DNA from: DAIOXA01 sp050949165
Lineage (GTDB): Bacteria; Bacillota; Proteinivoracia; UBA4975
DNA length: 64,000 nucleotides
Reading direction: 5' to 3'
Assembly: GCA_050949165.1 (NCBI GenBank)
Contig: JBMNFF010000003.1
Coordinates: 186,001 to 250,000 of the forward strand
Numbering within the stretch: the first letter of the stretch is position 1; each line of letters opens with the position of its first letter. The position numbers and the translations under genes were made by a program. The notes under the pieces are model-generated. The model ran no database searches. It was not told the origin of the DNA and saw only the letters and a program-made list of their open reading frames with translations. Shown in pieces: positions 7,344 to 17,890 of this stretch.

Positions 7344-8474
7344 TTACTTATCCCACTTCTCCCAATCCAGACTGTAGATCTCCATTACCCCAAGGCCGGG
7401 CGACGCAAGGCAAAGATAGGAGTGGGAGATAGCCAGATTGCCGTTATTGAGCCAGGTGTGCCCAATGGTTAATTCGGCGTCGCTACTAAACTCCTTTTGG
7501 ACCGTGGCGGCCATTTCCGGAGGTATGGCAGGCGGTGGGATGAGCCAACGCCCACCATCATCCAAGTCCTTGATGACGACCCCATCCTCGGAATTGTAGG
7601 CGACCTTTTCCTGACCGGGAACCCAGGTCATCTCGGTAGCGTAAGCATTGCCCGGGAATCTGACGCCGGGGTCGGCGAAGGACTTGAGTACTTGGCCGTC
7701 CACAGACAGGACTGTCAAAGGGAGTTTGGTACCGGCTCCATCAGGTTCATGTTGCTCCAACACTGCCAAGCGGACGCCGTCCTCGGCCCAAGCAAAGCCG
7801 GCAATTCCCTGACCCTCAAAGACAGTCTGTAGCTGTCCCGACTGGACCTCCAGGACCACCAACCTGGCTTCCTCTTGACCATATTCCACCCAGGCAACCT
7901 TGCCGAGATCGGGACTCCAGGTCTCCAGCCCCCTCCTTGCGGGGAGCTGAAGCCTCCTGTGCTCCCACCGCTGTTGCTGGAGATCATAGCTCCAGATTCC
8001 GTCGGGCTGCAGCATCGTTACTGCATTTTCGCCACTGAATACCGGCCGAACCGAGGGGGGCTCTGAGCTATCCCAGTTGAAACCTTCGGCGATGTTGACG
8101 GAAGTTTGCTCTTTCCAGTCGTACACGTAGATGGCGGCGCCGGGCCCCCAGCCCGTCACACTGTACACCAGCCTGGTCCCCTGCCAGAACACCGGTCCGA
8201 AATTAGCTTCATCATAGCTGATGGGCGAACAGGGCAGTTCATAGGTATTTCCTTCCAGATCCATTATCCTCTTGACCGGGCCGGCCATAACCCGCTCCTC
8301 AACGGATACAAACATGCTGCCGTCAGGGCTGAAGGACTCGACCCGGGAGATGGGACCGCTTACTACCACCGGCTGCAAGTCCTCCTGGCCTACATTGCTT
8401 TCTCCAGTACAGGCCGTCAGCCCCATGGCCAAACCCAGTAACAACACCAAGAAATGTTGCAGTTTCTTAAGCAT
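7344..8474 (-). CDS. Beta-propeller lipoprotein, paralogue of the upstream gene
   Basis: 376 residues from ATG 8474 with GGAGG 7 bases upstream; a longer in-frame start (8519) overlaps the previous gene and is rejected. A lipoprotein signal (LLGLAMGLTAC) is followed by repeated blades with TolB/WD40-like motifs: VESFSPDGSMFVSVEE, LETWSPDLGKVAWVEY, IAGFAWAEDGVRLAV and TWLNNGNLAIS. The protein matches the C-terminal half of its neighbour (8510-10651) in order and wording (YVYDW, GIWSYDL, WLIPPP, TWLNNGNLAI, EIYSLDWEKW), so the two arose by duplication. They are 35 bp apart and probably co-transcribed. It is a surface-anchored propeller of unknown ligand; an enzymatic role is not visible. Confidence 0.8.
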   Translation of the reverse strand: MLKKLQHFLVLLLGLAMGLTACTGESNVGQEDLQPVVVSGPISRVESFSPDGSMFVSVEERVMAGPVKRIMDLEGNTYELPCSPISYDEANFGPVFWQGTRLVYSVTGWGPGAAIYVYDWKEQTSVNIAEGFNWDSSEPPSVRPVFSGENAVTMLQPDGIWSYDLQQQRWEHRRLQLPARRGLETWSPDLGKVAWVEYGQEEARLVVLEVQSGQLQTVFEGQGIAGFAWAEDGVRLAVLEQHEPDGAGTKLPLTVLSVDGQVLKSFADPGVRFPGNAYATEMTWVPGQEKVAYNSEDGVVIKDLDDGGRWLIPPPAIPPEMAATVQKEFSSDAELTIGHTWLNNGNLAISHSYLCLASPGLGVMEIYSLDWEKWDK

Positions 8475-8509
8475 TGATAACCTCCAGGTCTTATTCAGCG
8501 GGGGAATCC

Positions 8510-10651
8510 TTACCGCCAATTTTTCCAGTCTATCTTATATATTTCCAGGGTCCCGTGGGTTAAGCGATCGCCAAGGTGAATGACCATGGCCAGGTTGCCG
8601 TTTTCCAGCCAGGTATAGCGCATGGGCAATTCTTGGTCAGGCTCGTACAGTTCATGGGCCTTGGTTTCCTCTGAGGGATGGGGCGGGCGGATCAGCCAGC
8701 GCTTACCGTCGGTCAGCCTCAGCAAGATCAAGCCGGCATCGGCGTCGTAGGCCACCAGCTTCTGTCCCAGCACCAAACTCAGAGAGGTATCGAGCCCTCT
8801 CCCATATAAGGTATTGCCCGGATCGGGGAAGGACTTTAACTCTTTCCCCGCTAAGTCGACCACCGATATTCGATTCCAGATCATCCCCCAGTCCTTGGCA
8901 GGGCGGCAATCGGCCACCGCCAGGGTCTTGCTGTCAGGCCATACGAAACCGGCAATGTCTTCGGACTGATGAACGATGGTGCGTTGGGCAGAATCGAGAT
9001 CCAGAACCACCAGCTTTTCCACTTCGCCCAAGGATATTTCATCCACCCAGGCCAGTTTGGCACTGTCCGGGGACCAGGCAAGGTCCGCCATGGTTCCGGG
9101 GACGGGGTAACTGCTCAGACCTGCGGATTTAACATCGAACACCGTCAACTTATTATTCCCCTGGACTTCCTCCAGCCAGGCCACCTTGCTGAAGTCCGGA
9201 CTCCAGAAAGTGGGATAGGAGTTGTACGGCCCCAGACCCCGCTGAAACTCGGCGACTTGCGTCCAGGCTTTTGCTGCCAGGTCGTACTCCCACAAGCCGT
9301 CGGGGAAGACCACCGAAACCTTGGCTTGGGCGGTAAAGACCGGAGAAAGGTCGTAGATATAGAGGTCCTTGTACCTCCCCCAGTCAAAGCCCTGGGTAAT
9401 GTCGGTGTAACTGTGGTCTGCGGCATCGTAGACATAGATAGCGGCCTTATCGCCATGCTCCCTGTCCTCGACGACGGAATAGGTAAACCGGCTTCCCCGC
9501 CAACTGGCCTGGCAAAACCAACGCACATCGGAGCACGGCGCAAAGGGCAGACTGTATTCTTTGCCCTGACCATCCACCAGCACTGCTCTGTTTTCATTGG
9601 CGCCACCGAAGGGTGGGAAATAGGAAATGAGCATACTGCCGTCGGCGTTAAAGGAACGCAGCTGGGATATGGTTCCCGTCAGAGAAGCGGTCCTATGCCG
9701 GCTGATGTCGGTGGCCACCAGGATGGTAGCTTCCACTTTCTTACCGGCGACGCTGGCAAAGACCTTGCTTGATCCTGACGCCACAGCGGTGACCTGTCCC
9801 GATTGATCCACCTGGACGACGCCGGCATCCTCAGAACTCCAAACCACTCCCTCTGGGGCGGGGTTCAGCTGCAATTGCTGGGTATCGCCGACATCCAGGG
9901 CCAGGTAGTGGGGATTGAGGCCCAGCACCGTCACGGCGCATTTGGCGGTGCCGCCGGCGATGGTGGCGGTGACCACCACCTCCCCTTGGGCAGCGGCGAA
10001 AATTTCCCCCGAGGATTCAATGCTTACCAAACGAGGATCGCTGGACTTCCAGTCCACGGGTTCACCAGCAGGTGCATTGGTAATTTGGAGAGCAGCCGCT
10101 TCTCCCGCCGCCAGGATGAGTTTATCTGAATCCAGGGCAAAGACATGGACCTGACAGGCTAATTTTTCCTCACCAATATCGACCGTGACCTGGGTGTTCC
10201 CCGGGGCGCGGCCGATGATATTTCCGGCCTGGTCCACCTGGGCAATCTCCGGATCCTGGGACTGCCAGACTGCCGGCTGCCCCTCCGGCGCCGGATATAT
10301 TTTTATCTGTCGGGTATCCCCAAGGCCGATGATAATGCTGTCTGCGCTGAGGCCCGGTTCTGCAATAACCACCACCTGGCAGGTAGCGCTCTTGCCTCCA
10401 GCCTTGGCGGTGATTACCGCACTCCCCGGCCCGACTGAGGTCACTTGGCCCTGGGCATCCACGGTGGCGACTTGCGGGTTGCTGGAACTCCACTCCACCG
10501 CATCCGGGTCTGCTCCCTGGACCGCCAGGACGGTAGTCTCGCCCACCGCCAGTTGCAACTCTTCCTGATCCAGGGCCAGATCCTTATTGCAGGCACCAAG
10601 CAGGATTGCAATGCCCAGAAAAGATAAGAGCAATAATGCCTTTTTTTTCAT
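8510..10651 (-). CDS. Lipoprotein with four BIG2-type domains and a C-terminal beta-propeller
   Basis: 713 residues. Lipobox LLGAC at about 21. Four Ig-like bacterial domain-2 repeats follow (about 25-315), each with the VGETTVLAV... WSSSNPQVATVD... GSAVITA pattern; the later copies start near SADSIIIGLGD, LDSDKLILAAGE and NPHYLALDVGD. From about 320 to the end is a propeller-like region with DGSMLISYFPP, FWSPDFSKVAWLE, DLAWSPDSAKLAWVDE and TWLENGNLAMV. BIG2 repeats act as spacers or adhesive modules that lift a domain off the cell surface. First gene of a two-gene unit ending in the terminator at 7304-7337. Substrate unknown. Confidence 0.85.
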   Translation of the reverse strand: MKKKALLLLSFLGIAILLGACNKDLALDQEELQLAVGETTVLAVQGADPDAVEWSSSNPQVATVDAQGQVTSVGPGSAVITAKAGGKSATCQVVVIAEPGLSADSIIIGLGDTRQIKIYPAPEGQPAVWQSQDPEIAQVDQAGNIIGRAPGNTQVTVDIGEEKLACQVHVFALDSDKLILAAGEAAALQITNAPAGEPVDWKSSDPRLVSIESSGEIFAAAQGEVVVTATIAGGTAKCAVTVLGLNPHYLALDVGDTQQLQLNPAPEGVVWSSEDAGVVQVDQSGQVTAVASGSSKVFASVAGKKVEATILVATDISRHRTASLTGTISQLRSFNADGSMLISYFPPFGGANENRAVLVDGQGKEYSLPFAPCSDVRWFCQASWRGSRFTYSVVEDREHGDKAAIYVYDAADHSYTDITQGFDWGRYKDLYIYDLSPVFTAQAKVSVVFPDGLWEYDLAAKAWTQVAEFQRGLGPYNSYPTFWSPDFSKVAWLEEVQGNNKLTVFDVKSAGLSSYPVPGTMADLAWSPDSAKLAWVDEISLGEVEKLVVLDLDSAQRTIVHQSEDIAGFVWPDSKTLAVADCRPAKDWGMIWNRISVVDLAGKELKSFPDPGNTLYGRGLDTSLSLVLGQKLVAYDADAGLILLRLTDGKRWLIRPPHPSEETKAHELYEPDQELPMRYTWLENGNLAMVIHLGDRLTHGTLEIYKIDWKNWR

Positions 10652-10854
10652 GCCCGGTTCCTCCTTTGCTTTCGTGGCTCATATAATATTCGACAAATCG
10701 GAAGAGTTAACCTCCTCCGGCAACGAAGAGCTTGCCGCAAAAAAAGGCTTCCATGCGCTTTTAGATTATCTCTGTAGGTCTAGCGGACCCAACGACCCTC
10801 CTACAGCCGGAACAATTCTATGTAGAGGCGGGTATGCCAGCCCTACCCATGAGG

Positions 10855-10876
10855 AAGGGGGCCAAAAGGCCCCCTT
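10855..10876 (-). terminator. Hairpin after the MoxR operon
   Basis: AAGGGGGCC (10855-10863), AAAA loop, GGCCCCCTT (10868-10876), 37 bp past the moxR stop. The stem is very stable, the U-tract poor. The stretch 10652-10854 shows no gene and no convincing promoter. Confidence 0.6.
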
Positions 10877-10912
10877 ATCGCTTGATTGCTTTGCGCCTGC
10901 CCCTTCTTCTGC

Positions 10913-11842
10913 CTAGCGGGTGGGAACGGGCACGCTATTGATGAGCTTGGCGATGATCTCCTGGCTGGTGATTCCCCGCAGGTTATCCTCGGGCTTGAGG
11001 AGGACCCGATGGGCCAGGACGGGCACCGCCATGGTCTTGATGTCGTCGGGGATGACATAGTCCCGCCCCCGCAGCCAGGCCAGGGCCTTGGCCGTGCGGG
11101 CCAAGCCGATGGAGCCCCGGGGGCTGGCCCCCAAGTACAGGGAAGGGTGCTGGCGGGTGCGGTTGCACAGTTCGACTATGTAGGAGAGCAGATTATCCCC
11201 CAGGGTGACGTTGGCGGCTTCCTCCTGGGCCGCCAGAAGTTCGGCCTTGTCCAGGACTTGCTGGATGTCGTTCAGGGGATGCTGGCCCTTCTCTTGAGAG
11301 CGGATGATCTTCTCCTCGACCATGGGGCCGGGATAGCCAATCTCCAGGCGGAGCAGGAATCTGTCCAGCTGCGCCTCGGGCAGGGGAAAGGTCCCCTCGT
11401 ACTCGATGGGGTTCTGGGTGGCCATGACCATAAAGGGATTGGGCAGGGGCCAGGTTTCCCCATCCACCGTGAGCTGCCCTTCTTCCATGGCCTCCAGGAG
11501 GCTGGATTGGGTCTTGGGAGAAGTCCTGTTTATTTCATCGGCCAGGACAATATTGGCCATGACCGGGCCAGGCCGGTACTGAAAATCCATGGTCTTCTGA
11601 TTGTAGACCGTCACGCCCACCACATCGGAGGGCAAGAGGTCCGGAGTAAACTGAATCCGGCTGAACTTGCAGCCCAGGGACTTGGCCAGGCCCTTGACCA
11701 ACATGGTCTTGCCCAGGCCGGGCACGTCCTCCAGCAGCACGTGGCCCTGGCAGAGCAGAGCCACCTCCACCATCTCTACGACTTCTGGTTTTCCAAGCAA
11801 TACTGTACTTAAATTCTCGGAAAGAGCTTGTAATCTGGCCAT
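10913..11842 (-). CDS. MoxR-type AAA+ ATPase
   Basis: 309 residues. ATG 11842 is preceded by GAGAGGGGAAAG. Walker A is EDVPGLGKTML (about 38-48), Walker B VLADEINR (about 105), then sensor ATQNPIEYEGTFPLPEAQ and the sensor-2 region SPRGSIGLARTAKA. MoxR proteins are chaperone-like ATPases that remodel partner complexes, usually together with DUF58 or VWA proteins. Here it is the last gene of a DUF58 - transglutaminase - MoxR unit, the reverse of the common order, and shares the strand with short spacing (34 bp). A second MoxR sits at 29935-30891; the two differ clearly, so they serve different systems. Confidence 0.9.
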   Translation of the reverse strand: MARLQALSENLSTVLLGKPEVVEMVEVALLCQGHVLLEDVPGLGKTMLVKGLAKSLGCKFSRIQFTPDLLPSDVVGVTVYNQKTMDFQYRPGPVMANIVLADEINRTSPKTQSSLLEAMEEGQLTVDGETWPLPNPFMVMATQNPIEYEGTFPLPEAQLDRFLLRLEIGYPGPMVEEKIIRSQEKGQHPLNDIQQVLDKAELLAAQEEAANVTLGDNLLSYIVELCNRTRQHPSLYLGASPRGSIGLARTAKALAWLRGRDYVIPDDIKTMAVPVLAHRVLLKPEDNLRGITSQEIIAKLINSVPVPTR

Positions 11843-11876
11843 TCACTTTCCCCTCTCTTCAGTTAATCCCGTTATG

Positions 11877-13913
11877 TTAGCGCCTGCCGACAATGCGATG
11901 CCAGGCGAGATTTAAGAGCGAATATGCCCTGCCCAATTGCCGCCTTTCCGTTTCTCTCTTCTCAGCCTGACTTCCGTACGCCGACTCTTCGAAGCGGCGG
12001 ACAAAGCCGGCAAAGGCCTGGCGATCGGGCAATTCCTGAACCCTGTCCAAATGCTCCCGGGCCGTCTCCCACTCTTTGCGCTGCCAGCCAAAGAGGCGCA
12101 ACCGGGCCTGGAGCCTGGCATAGAGCTTGATGACGCCGACCTTTCTGCTCCCGAGCAGGATAATTGCCGCCAGCCCCAGGAGGGCCGCGGCCACCAGGGC
12201 AATGGCAAGGGGAGAGATGCCGGCCGGCTCTTCCTGGCCAGGCTCATTGGGTCCAGGCGGCGGTTCGATGCCGGGGTCGTGCTGAAGGGGATCCTCAGGG
12301 GTTGTGGGGCCACCGGGAGCTCCGGGCTCCAGGGGATTGTCTGAGCCCCGCCGGACGGTGGGCAGGCTGGCCCCGGGAGTGGGTTCAAAGGGGACCCAGC
12401 CGTAGCCATCAAACCACACCTCCGCCCAGGCATGGGCATGCTGGTTCTGGATGATAAAGCTGCCGTCGGCGTCCCGGGTTCCATAGGAGTACCCCCTGAC
12501 CCAGCGGGCGGGCACCCCCGCCGCCCGGGCCAGGACCACAAAGGCAGTGGAAAAGTGCACGCAGTAACCCCTGTCGGCTTCAAAGAGGAACCAATCGACA
12601 AAGTCCTGGTCATCGGGGGGATATTCGGTATCCAGGGAGTACTGCCACCTGCCCCGGCGCAGGTAATTGACGATGGCCACAGCCTTGTCGTAGTTGTTGT
12701 CGGCGCTCTCGGTAATTTTCTGGGCCAGTTCAAAGGTTCTCGTCGTCGTCCCCGGGGGAAGTTGCAAAAGGCGGAAACCGCTCCTGTTGCCGGTCAATTC
12801 CCGCAGCTGCTCCGGGTCATCGTAGGGCAAGAGGGCCGTGACGGTATAGGTATCCCCTTCCTTTACCGGCTTGGAACTGCGAATGCTAACCACGTCAAAG
12901 GTTTGCTGGGAGTGGAGGTAGGAAAAGCTATTGTTTGCCTCAGGCGAAAGGCTGATGAACAGGGGGTATCGGGGCACGAACAGGGTCTGCCCCTCGCTCC
13001 TCAAGAATTCCACCGTGATGGTGACTTCCTCGCCTTCCACTTCCGTGAAATTGTGGAAATCCTGGGCACTGGTTATGGTGTCGGGTTCCCAGCTGTGCCC
13101 GGTATAAGTGTAGCGGGCTTCCCCCATGAGATAAACGGGATGGGGGGAGGTGACCCGCAGGAAGGGGGTATCGTCGGGCTCCAGGGGACCGCCCAGGGAA
13201 CCGTCATAGCGCCCGTACCCCACCTTGCCCTTGCCGCCTTTGCCCTTAATCCTCCAGGACAGGGTCTCTTCCCACCACTGGGAGAGTTCAATTTTCCCAT
13301 CGGGCAGGGCCCAGGCTACCGAGGTAATAACCAGGACCCAGATCAGCAAGATGCTCAGCCAACGTCCCATGGGAAAGGAGAATCTTACCTGGACCTTGCT
13401 GGTCCCCATTACCAACAGGCCCAGAATTGCATAAGCGACGGCATGGCGAGTGATATCCCGGCCGGTCAGCATGTAGACGCCGGTCAAGAGGCCGGAACCC
13501 AGGAAGAGCAGGAAGAGGGCGCCCCGGCCCCGGGAGAGCAGGGCGAAGTACAGCTTCTGGGCGAAAGCGATGGTCAAGAGGGAAAAGAACATGGAGGTAA
13601 TGGGAAGCACCGTGCCTCCCACCCCCTGGAGGGAAGCCAAATCGCCGATGAGGTCGCCGGCCAGCCAGCCCAGCCATGTGGGGTCAAAGATGCTGCCTAC
13701 ATAGTAATTCTTGTGAATGAGGATCAGGGTTGCCAGGATTTTTAGGAGAATTCCCCAGCGGGGAAAGACCAAATCGACCAAGAGGAAAAAGATCATTGCG
13801 ATGAAGAGGGTATCGGGAGACAGAAAATACAAGCCGGCATTGAGGCCGGTGAACAGCGCAAAGAGCCAGAGCCAGCACAAGCAGAGGAGGACAATCCTGG
13901 TTTTGGTATCCAT
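11877..13913 (-). CDS. Membrane transglutaminase-like protein (TgpA/DUF3488-like)
   Basis: 678 residues. ATG 13913 overlaps the DUF58 stop as TGATG; the TTG at 13916 is less likely. The N-terminal third has about six hydrophobic segments (LLCLCWLWLFALFTGL, LFIAMIFFLLVDLVF, WLSILLIWVLVITSVAW). The periplasm-side part carries a transglutaminase core: Cys in DRGYCVHFSTAFVVLAR, His in NQHAHAWAEV, Asp in WFDGYGWVPFEPTPG. A Pro/Gly-rich linker, one more membrane segment (AIALVAAALLGLAAIILL) and a cytosolic DUF4129-like tail end it. Family members act with DUF58 and MoxR proteins; the reaction (cross-linking or protease-like hydrolysis of surface protein) is unknown. Confidence 0.9.
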   Translation of the reverse strand: MDTKTRIVLLCLCWLWLFALFTGLNAGLYFLSPDTLFIAMIFFLLVDLVFPRWGILLKILATLILIHKNYYVGSIFDPTWLGWLAGDLIGDLASLQGVGGTVLPITSMFFSLLTIAFAQKLYFALLSRGRGALFLLFLGSGLLTGVYMLTGRDITRHAVAYAILGLLVMGTSKVQVRFSFPMGRWLSILLIWVLVITSVAWALPDGKIELSQWWEETLSWRIKGKGGKGKVGYGRYDGSLGGPLEPDDTPFLRVTSPHPVYLMGEARYTYTGHSWEPDTITSAQDFHNFTEVEGEEVTITVEFLRSEGQTLFVPRYPLFISLSPEANNSFSYLHSQQTFDVVSIRSSKPVKEGDTYTVTALLPYDDPEQLRELTGNRSGFRLLQLPPGTTTRTFELAQKITESADNNYDKAVAIVNYLRRGRWQYSLDTEYPPDDQDFVDWFLFEADRGYCVHFSTAFVVLARAAGVPARWVRGYSYGTRDADGSFIIQNQHAHAWAEVWFDGYGWVPFEPTPGASLPTVRRGSDNPLEPGAPGGPTTPEDPLQHDPGIEPPPGPNEPGQEEPAGISPLAIALVAAALLGLAAIILLGSRKVGVIKLYARLQARLRLFGWQRKEWETAREHLDRVQELPDRQAFAGFVRRFEESAYGSQAEKRETERRQLGRAYSLLNLAWHRIVGRR

Positions 13914-15118
13914 CAAACCACACCCCTTTTCCCCTGGCCGGGGCTGAGGTCTTGAGCCCGCTGGATCCGGATCAATTTCAGGGCTGATCCGGGCCGGGGG
14001 CGGAGCAACTCTGTTCCCGCTCCCTGAGCGACCTGAATAACGGCAACGGCATTGCCCCGGGCCGAGAGGCGGTACAGTATTTGCATAATCTCCTCACCAT
14101 GCCCGGAAGTGATGATGATGACATTGCTGTCCTGGATGAAGAGCTCCCGGTACAAGGACTGGCTGAGGAGGCTTCGGCCGGTGGGGGCAATGGCCGCCAA
14201 GCGCAGCAGCAGCTGATAGTACTGGGCATGGGTGGTAACTGCCAGCTCCAGGGGCCTCCGGCCAAAATTGCTGCGAAAGCGCAGGGGAACCCTCTGGAGC
14301 AGGGCAGCCTTGGCAAAGGAGGCTGCGGCGCTGACGGCCTCCTCAAAGGACGAATCCGCTTCGGCAGCCCAGGCGTCGTAAGAGCAGTCCAGGACCAGCA
14401 GTGAGGAGTTCAGCAGGAGGGGATCGAATTCCTTGGTCTGGAGTTCCCCGGTCTTGGCGGTGGACTTCCAGTGAATGAGGCTGAGACGGTCCCCGGGCCG
14501 GTAATCCCTGATTCCCACCAGCTGGGTCGCCCCTTGGCTGACTGCCTTCCTGGCGGTGGCAGCTCCCTCGACCCGCAGGGGGAAGAAGTTTTGTGCCCGC
14601 AATTCCACCGTCCGGGGATAGACCACCAGCTGATCGGGAAGGCCGATCCGATTCTGAAAGTTTACCAGCCCCAGGGGGTCCCCGGAACTAATGCCGACGT
14701 TTTCCCACTGGTGAATCCCCCGGGGGAGGTTCTTCAAGGTATAGGGCACGTACTGCACCGAGCCCCTCCTGGCCCAGGCCAAGTGCCCCCCGGACCTGCC
14801 CCGGATATGGTCCTTCAGGGTTCTGGGCAGGTTGTCCCTGAGTTCCAGCCAGGGCCAGGGCAGAACCCCGTGAACCTTGGCCAGGAGGACGATCCTCAGG
14901 TCCGAGCCGGCCTCCAGGATCTTCTCGGCGGTGCGGAAATCCCTGGTCACCGTCACCAGCCTCCAGTTGCGGGCTCTGTACACCAGGGCCAGGGCAATGC
15001 AGGCCAGGCACAGATAAAAAAAGAACCAGAGGAGGGTATAACCGCTCCAGCCGGCGTAGGCCAGGGAGATTCCGGCAAAGACCGGCAACAACCAAAATTG
15101 ACGATTCAAACTGGGCAC
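13913..15118 (-). CDS. DUF58 membrane protein
   Basis: 401 residues from a GTG start at 15118 with GGGAGGG upstream. Two hydrophobic segments near the N-terminus (FWLLPVFAGISLAYAGW and LLWFFFYLCLACIALAL), then a soluble region with the DUF58 signature GIRDYRPGDRLSLIHWKSTA (about residue 200) and a VWA-like fold with LLVLDCSYDAW as a degenerate MIDAS strand. DUF58 proteins pair with MoxR ATPases. First gene of the MoxR operon, coupled by TGATG overlap to the transglutaminase gene. Likely an adaptor or assembly factor at the membrane. Confidence 0.9.
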   Translation of the reverse strand: MPSLNRQFWLLPVFAGISLAYAGWSGYTLLWFFFYLCLACIALALVYRARNWRLVTVTRDFRTAEKILEAGSDLRIVLLAKVHGVLPWPWLELRDNLPRTLKDHIRGRSGGHLAWARRGSVQYVPYTLKNLPRGIHQWENVGISSGDPLGLVNFQNRIGLPDQLVVYPRTVELRAQNFFPLRVEGAATARKAVSQGATQLVGIRDYRPGDRLSLIHWKSTAKTGELQTKEFDPLLLNSSLLVLDCSYDAWAAEADSSFEEAVSAAASFAKAALLQRVPLRFRSNFGRRPLELAVTTHAQYYQLLLRLAAIAPTGRSLLSQSLYRELFIQDSNVIIITSGHGEEIMQILYRLSARGNAVAVIQVAQGAGTELLRPRPGSALKLIRIQRAQDLSPGQGKRGVV

Positions 15119-15245
15119 GGCTTTCCCTCCCGGATAAATTTCTCAATTTGTTTATTCTACAAAACAGGCCCTTTTACCTTCGCCTAAACAAAACTATTGC
15201 AAAAGTCCAAAAAACCGAGGCTATTCCTCCCCGGACAAGGAAAGA

Positions 15246-15278
15246 CAAGCAAAGAGGACCGCCCAAAGGACGGTCCTC
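15246..15278 (-). terminator. Terminator of groES-groEL
   Basis: GAGGACCG (15254-15261) pairs with CGGTCCTC (15271-15278). On the minus strand it is followed by TTTGCTT; 9 bp after the groEL stop. Confidence 0.75.
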
Positions 15279-15286
15279 CTATACTA

Positions 15287-16906
<1,620 letters not shown>

Positions 16907-16935
16907 GATCATGTACCTCCTTTGGCTTTATAGAC

Positions 16936-17223
16936 TTATTGAACCACTGCCAGAATATCCCGTTCGCTGAGGATCAGGTATTCTTGGCCATCTTTTTTAA
17001 TCTCGGTACCGGCATACTTGGAATATATCACCCTGTCGCCAACTTTGACTTCCAGTTCTTGACGGGTGCCGTTGTCCAGGACCTTGCCAGGGCCTACAGC
17101 CACGACTTCGCCTTCCTGGGGCTTCTCCTTGGCCTTTTCTGGCAAGACAATGCCGCTGGGGGTCACTTCGTCCTGCTCCAATGCCTTGATTACCACGCGA
17201 TCGCCAAGAGGTTTGATGTTCAT
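16936..17223 (-). CDS. groS: Co-chaperonin GroES
   Basis: 95 residues, standard length. MNIKPLGDRVVIKALEQDE opens the fold; GIVLPEKAKEKPQEGEVVAV is the mobile loop that docks on GroEL; it ends EYLILSERDILAVV. Ribosome site AGGGAGG lies upstream of ATG 17223. First gene of the groES-groEL operon; the promoter and CIRCE element lie at 17258-17324. Confidence 0.98.
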   Translation of the reverse strand: MNIKPLGDRVVIKALEQDEVTPSGIVLPEKAKEKPQEGEVVAVGPGKVLDNGTRQELEVKVGDRVIYSKYAGTEIKKDGQEYLILSERDILAVVQ

Positions 17224-17257
17224 ATATGTACCTCCCTTAATAAAAGTTTTTGTATTG

Positions 17258-17284
17258 TTAGCACTCGTTCGCGACGAGTGCTAA
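17258..17284 (-). promoter_or_regulatory. CIRCE operator (HrcA binding site)
   Basis: TTAGCACTC (17258-17266), 9-bp spacer, GAGTGCTAA (17276-17284): a perfect match to the CIRCE consensus. It lies between the groE promoter and the groES start, where HrcA blocks transcription until heat shock. Confidence 0.97.
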
Positions 17285-17295
17285 TCACAGTAATA

Positions 17296-17324
17296 ATTTT
17301 ACGGTTAGCCGCTGCCGGAGGCAA
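17296..17324 (-). promoter_or_regulatory. groE promoter
   Basis: Minus strand TTGCCT (17319-17324), 17-bp spacer, TAAAAT (17296-17301), directly upstream of CIRCE so that RNA would start at the operator edge. Confidence 0.65.
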
Positions 17325-17481
17325 GAACTGAATTTCCCAATTAACTGCGGTTATTAGTGAATACCTGCCCCGTGCTTCCAATATCTCGAAAATATGCCCT
17401 CTTATATCTTAATTTGCCACCATACCAGTATAACCCTTTTCGGGACATTTATTCGGGCAGGTGAGTGCAGGGAGCAGGACC

Positions 17482-17889
17482 TCAGGGGGAATTTGCGAGA
17501 CCGGTATCCTGCCTGCGGGACAAGATCTTTATCAGCCTGATGCTTCCCCAAACTGCCATTACGCAGATTGCGGCGATGGTGCCCCCCTTGCCGCCGACAC
17601 CGAGAAAGGTCTCTTGGGATGCCACATAGAGCACCGCAGCGAGACCCAGGGCGGCCAGGATTTGCCAGAGATTGCCCAGGCGGCTGTCGGCAGACATGCC
17701 GATGTAGGAAGCGCAAGCCGCCATAGGCGCCAAGGCTCCCCCCTGGGCAAAGAGCGCCGGCAGCACCAGCCCGGCGGTCAATGTGACCACAGCGGAGGAC
17801 AGCACCGGGCCCCGGTTCAGGCGGCAGTTGAGAAGCCAGGTCAGAGACCCGGCGACGAGGGAGACCAGGAGAGTCTGGATAAAGAACAC
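17482..17889 (-). CDS. Small membrane protein, second of a related pair downstream of fdhD
   Basis: 135 residues from a GTG at 17889, 1 nt after the preceding stop, with GGGGGG upstream (TTG 17904 is possible but overlaps). About four hydrophobic segments (FIQTLLVSLVAGSLTWLL, SAVVTLTAGLVLPALF, ILAALGLAAVLYVA, GTIAAICVMAVWGSI). Two motifs are shared with its upstream neighbour: SYIGMSA (versus SFAGMSS) and GVGGKGGTIAA (versus GVGGKLGTIAA). The two are therefore probably homologous halves of one membrane complex. I recognise no family. Co-transcription with fdhD and the sel genes suggests a role tied to selenium, sulfur or formate metabolism, but that is inference from position only. The interval 17325-17481 shows no gene. 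Confidence 0.7.
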   Translation of the reverse strand: MFFIQTLLVSLVAGSLTWLLNCRLNRGPVLSSAVVTLTAGLVLPALFAQGGALAPMAACASYIGMSADSRLGNLWQILAALGLAAVLYVASQETFLGVGGKGGTIAAICVMAVWGSIRLIKILSRRQDTGLANSP

Positions 17890-17890
17890 C

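Noticed and set aside
12432..13745. Long plus-strand ORF opposite the transglutaminase gene
   Set aside because: Antisense shadow in GC-rich DNA: no RBS, Gly/Pro-rich translation without domain features. The minus strand encodes a clear family protein.
17402..17716. 104-codon minus-strand ORF overlapping the small membrane protein
   Set aside because: Overlaps the hydrophobic reading frame, Arg-rich translation and no RBS.
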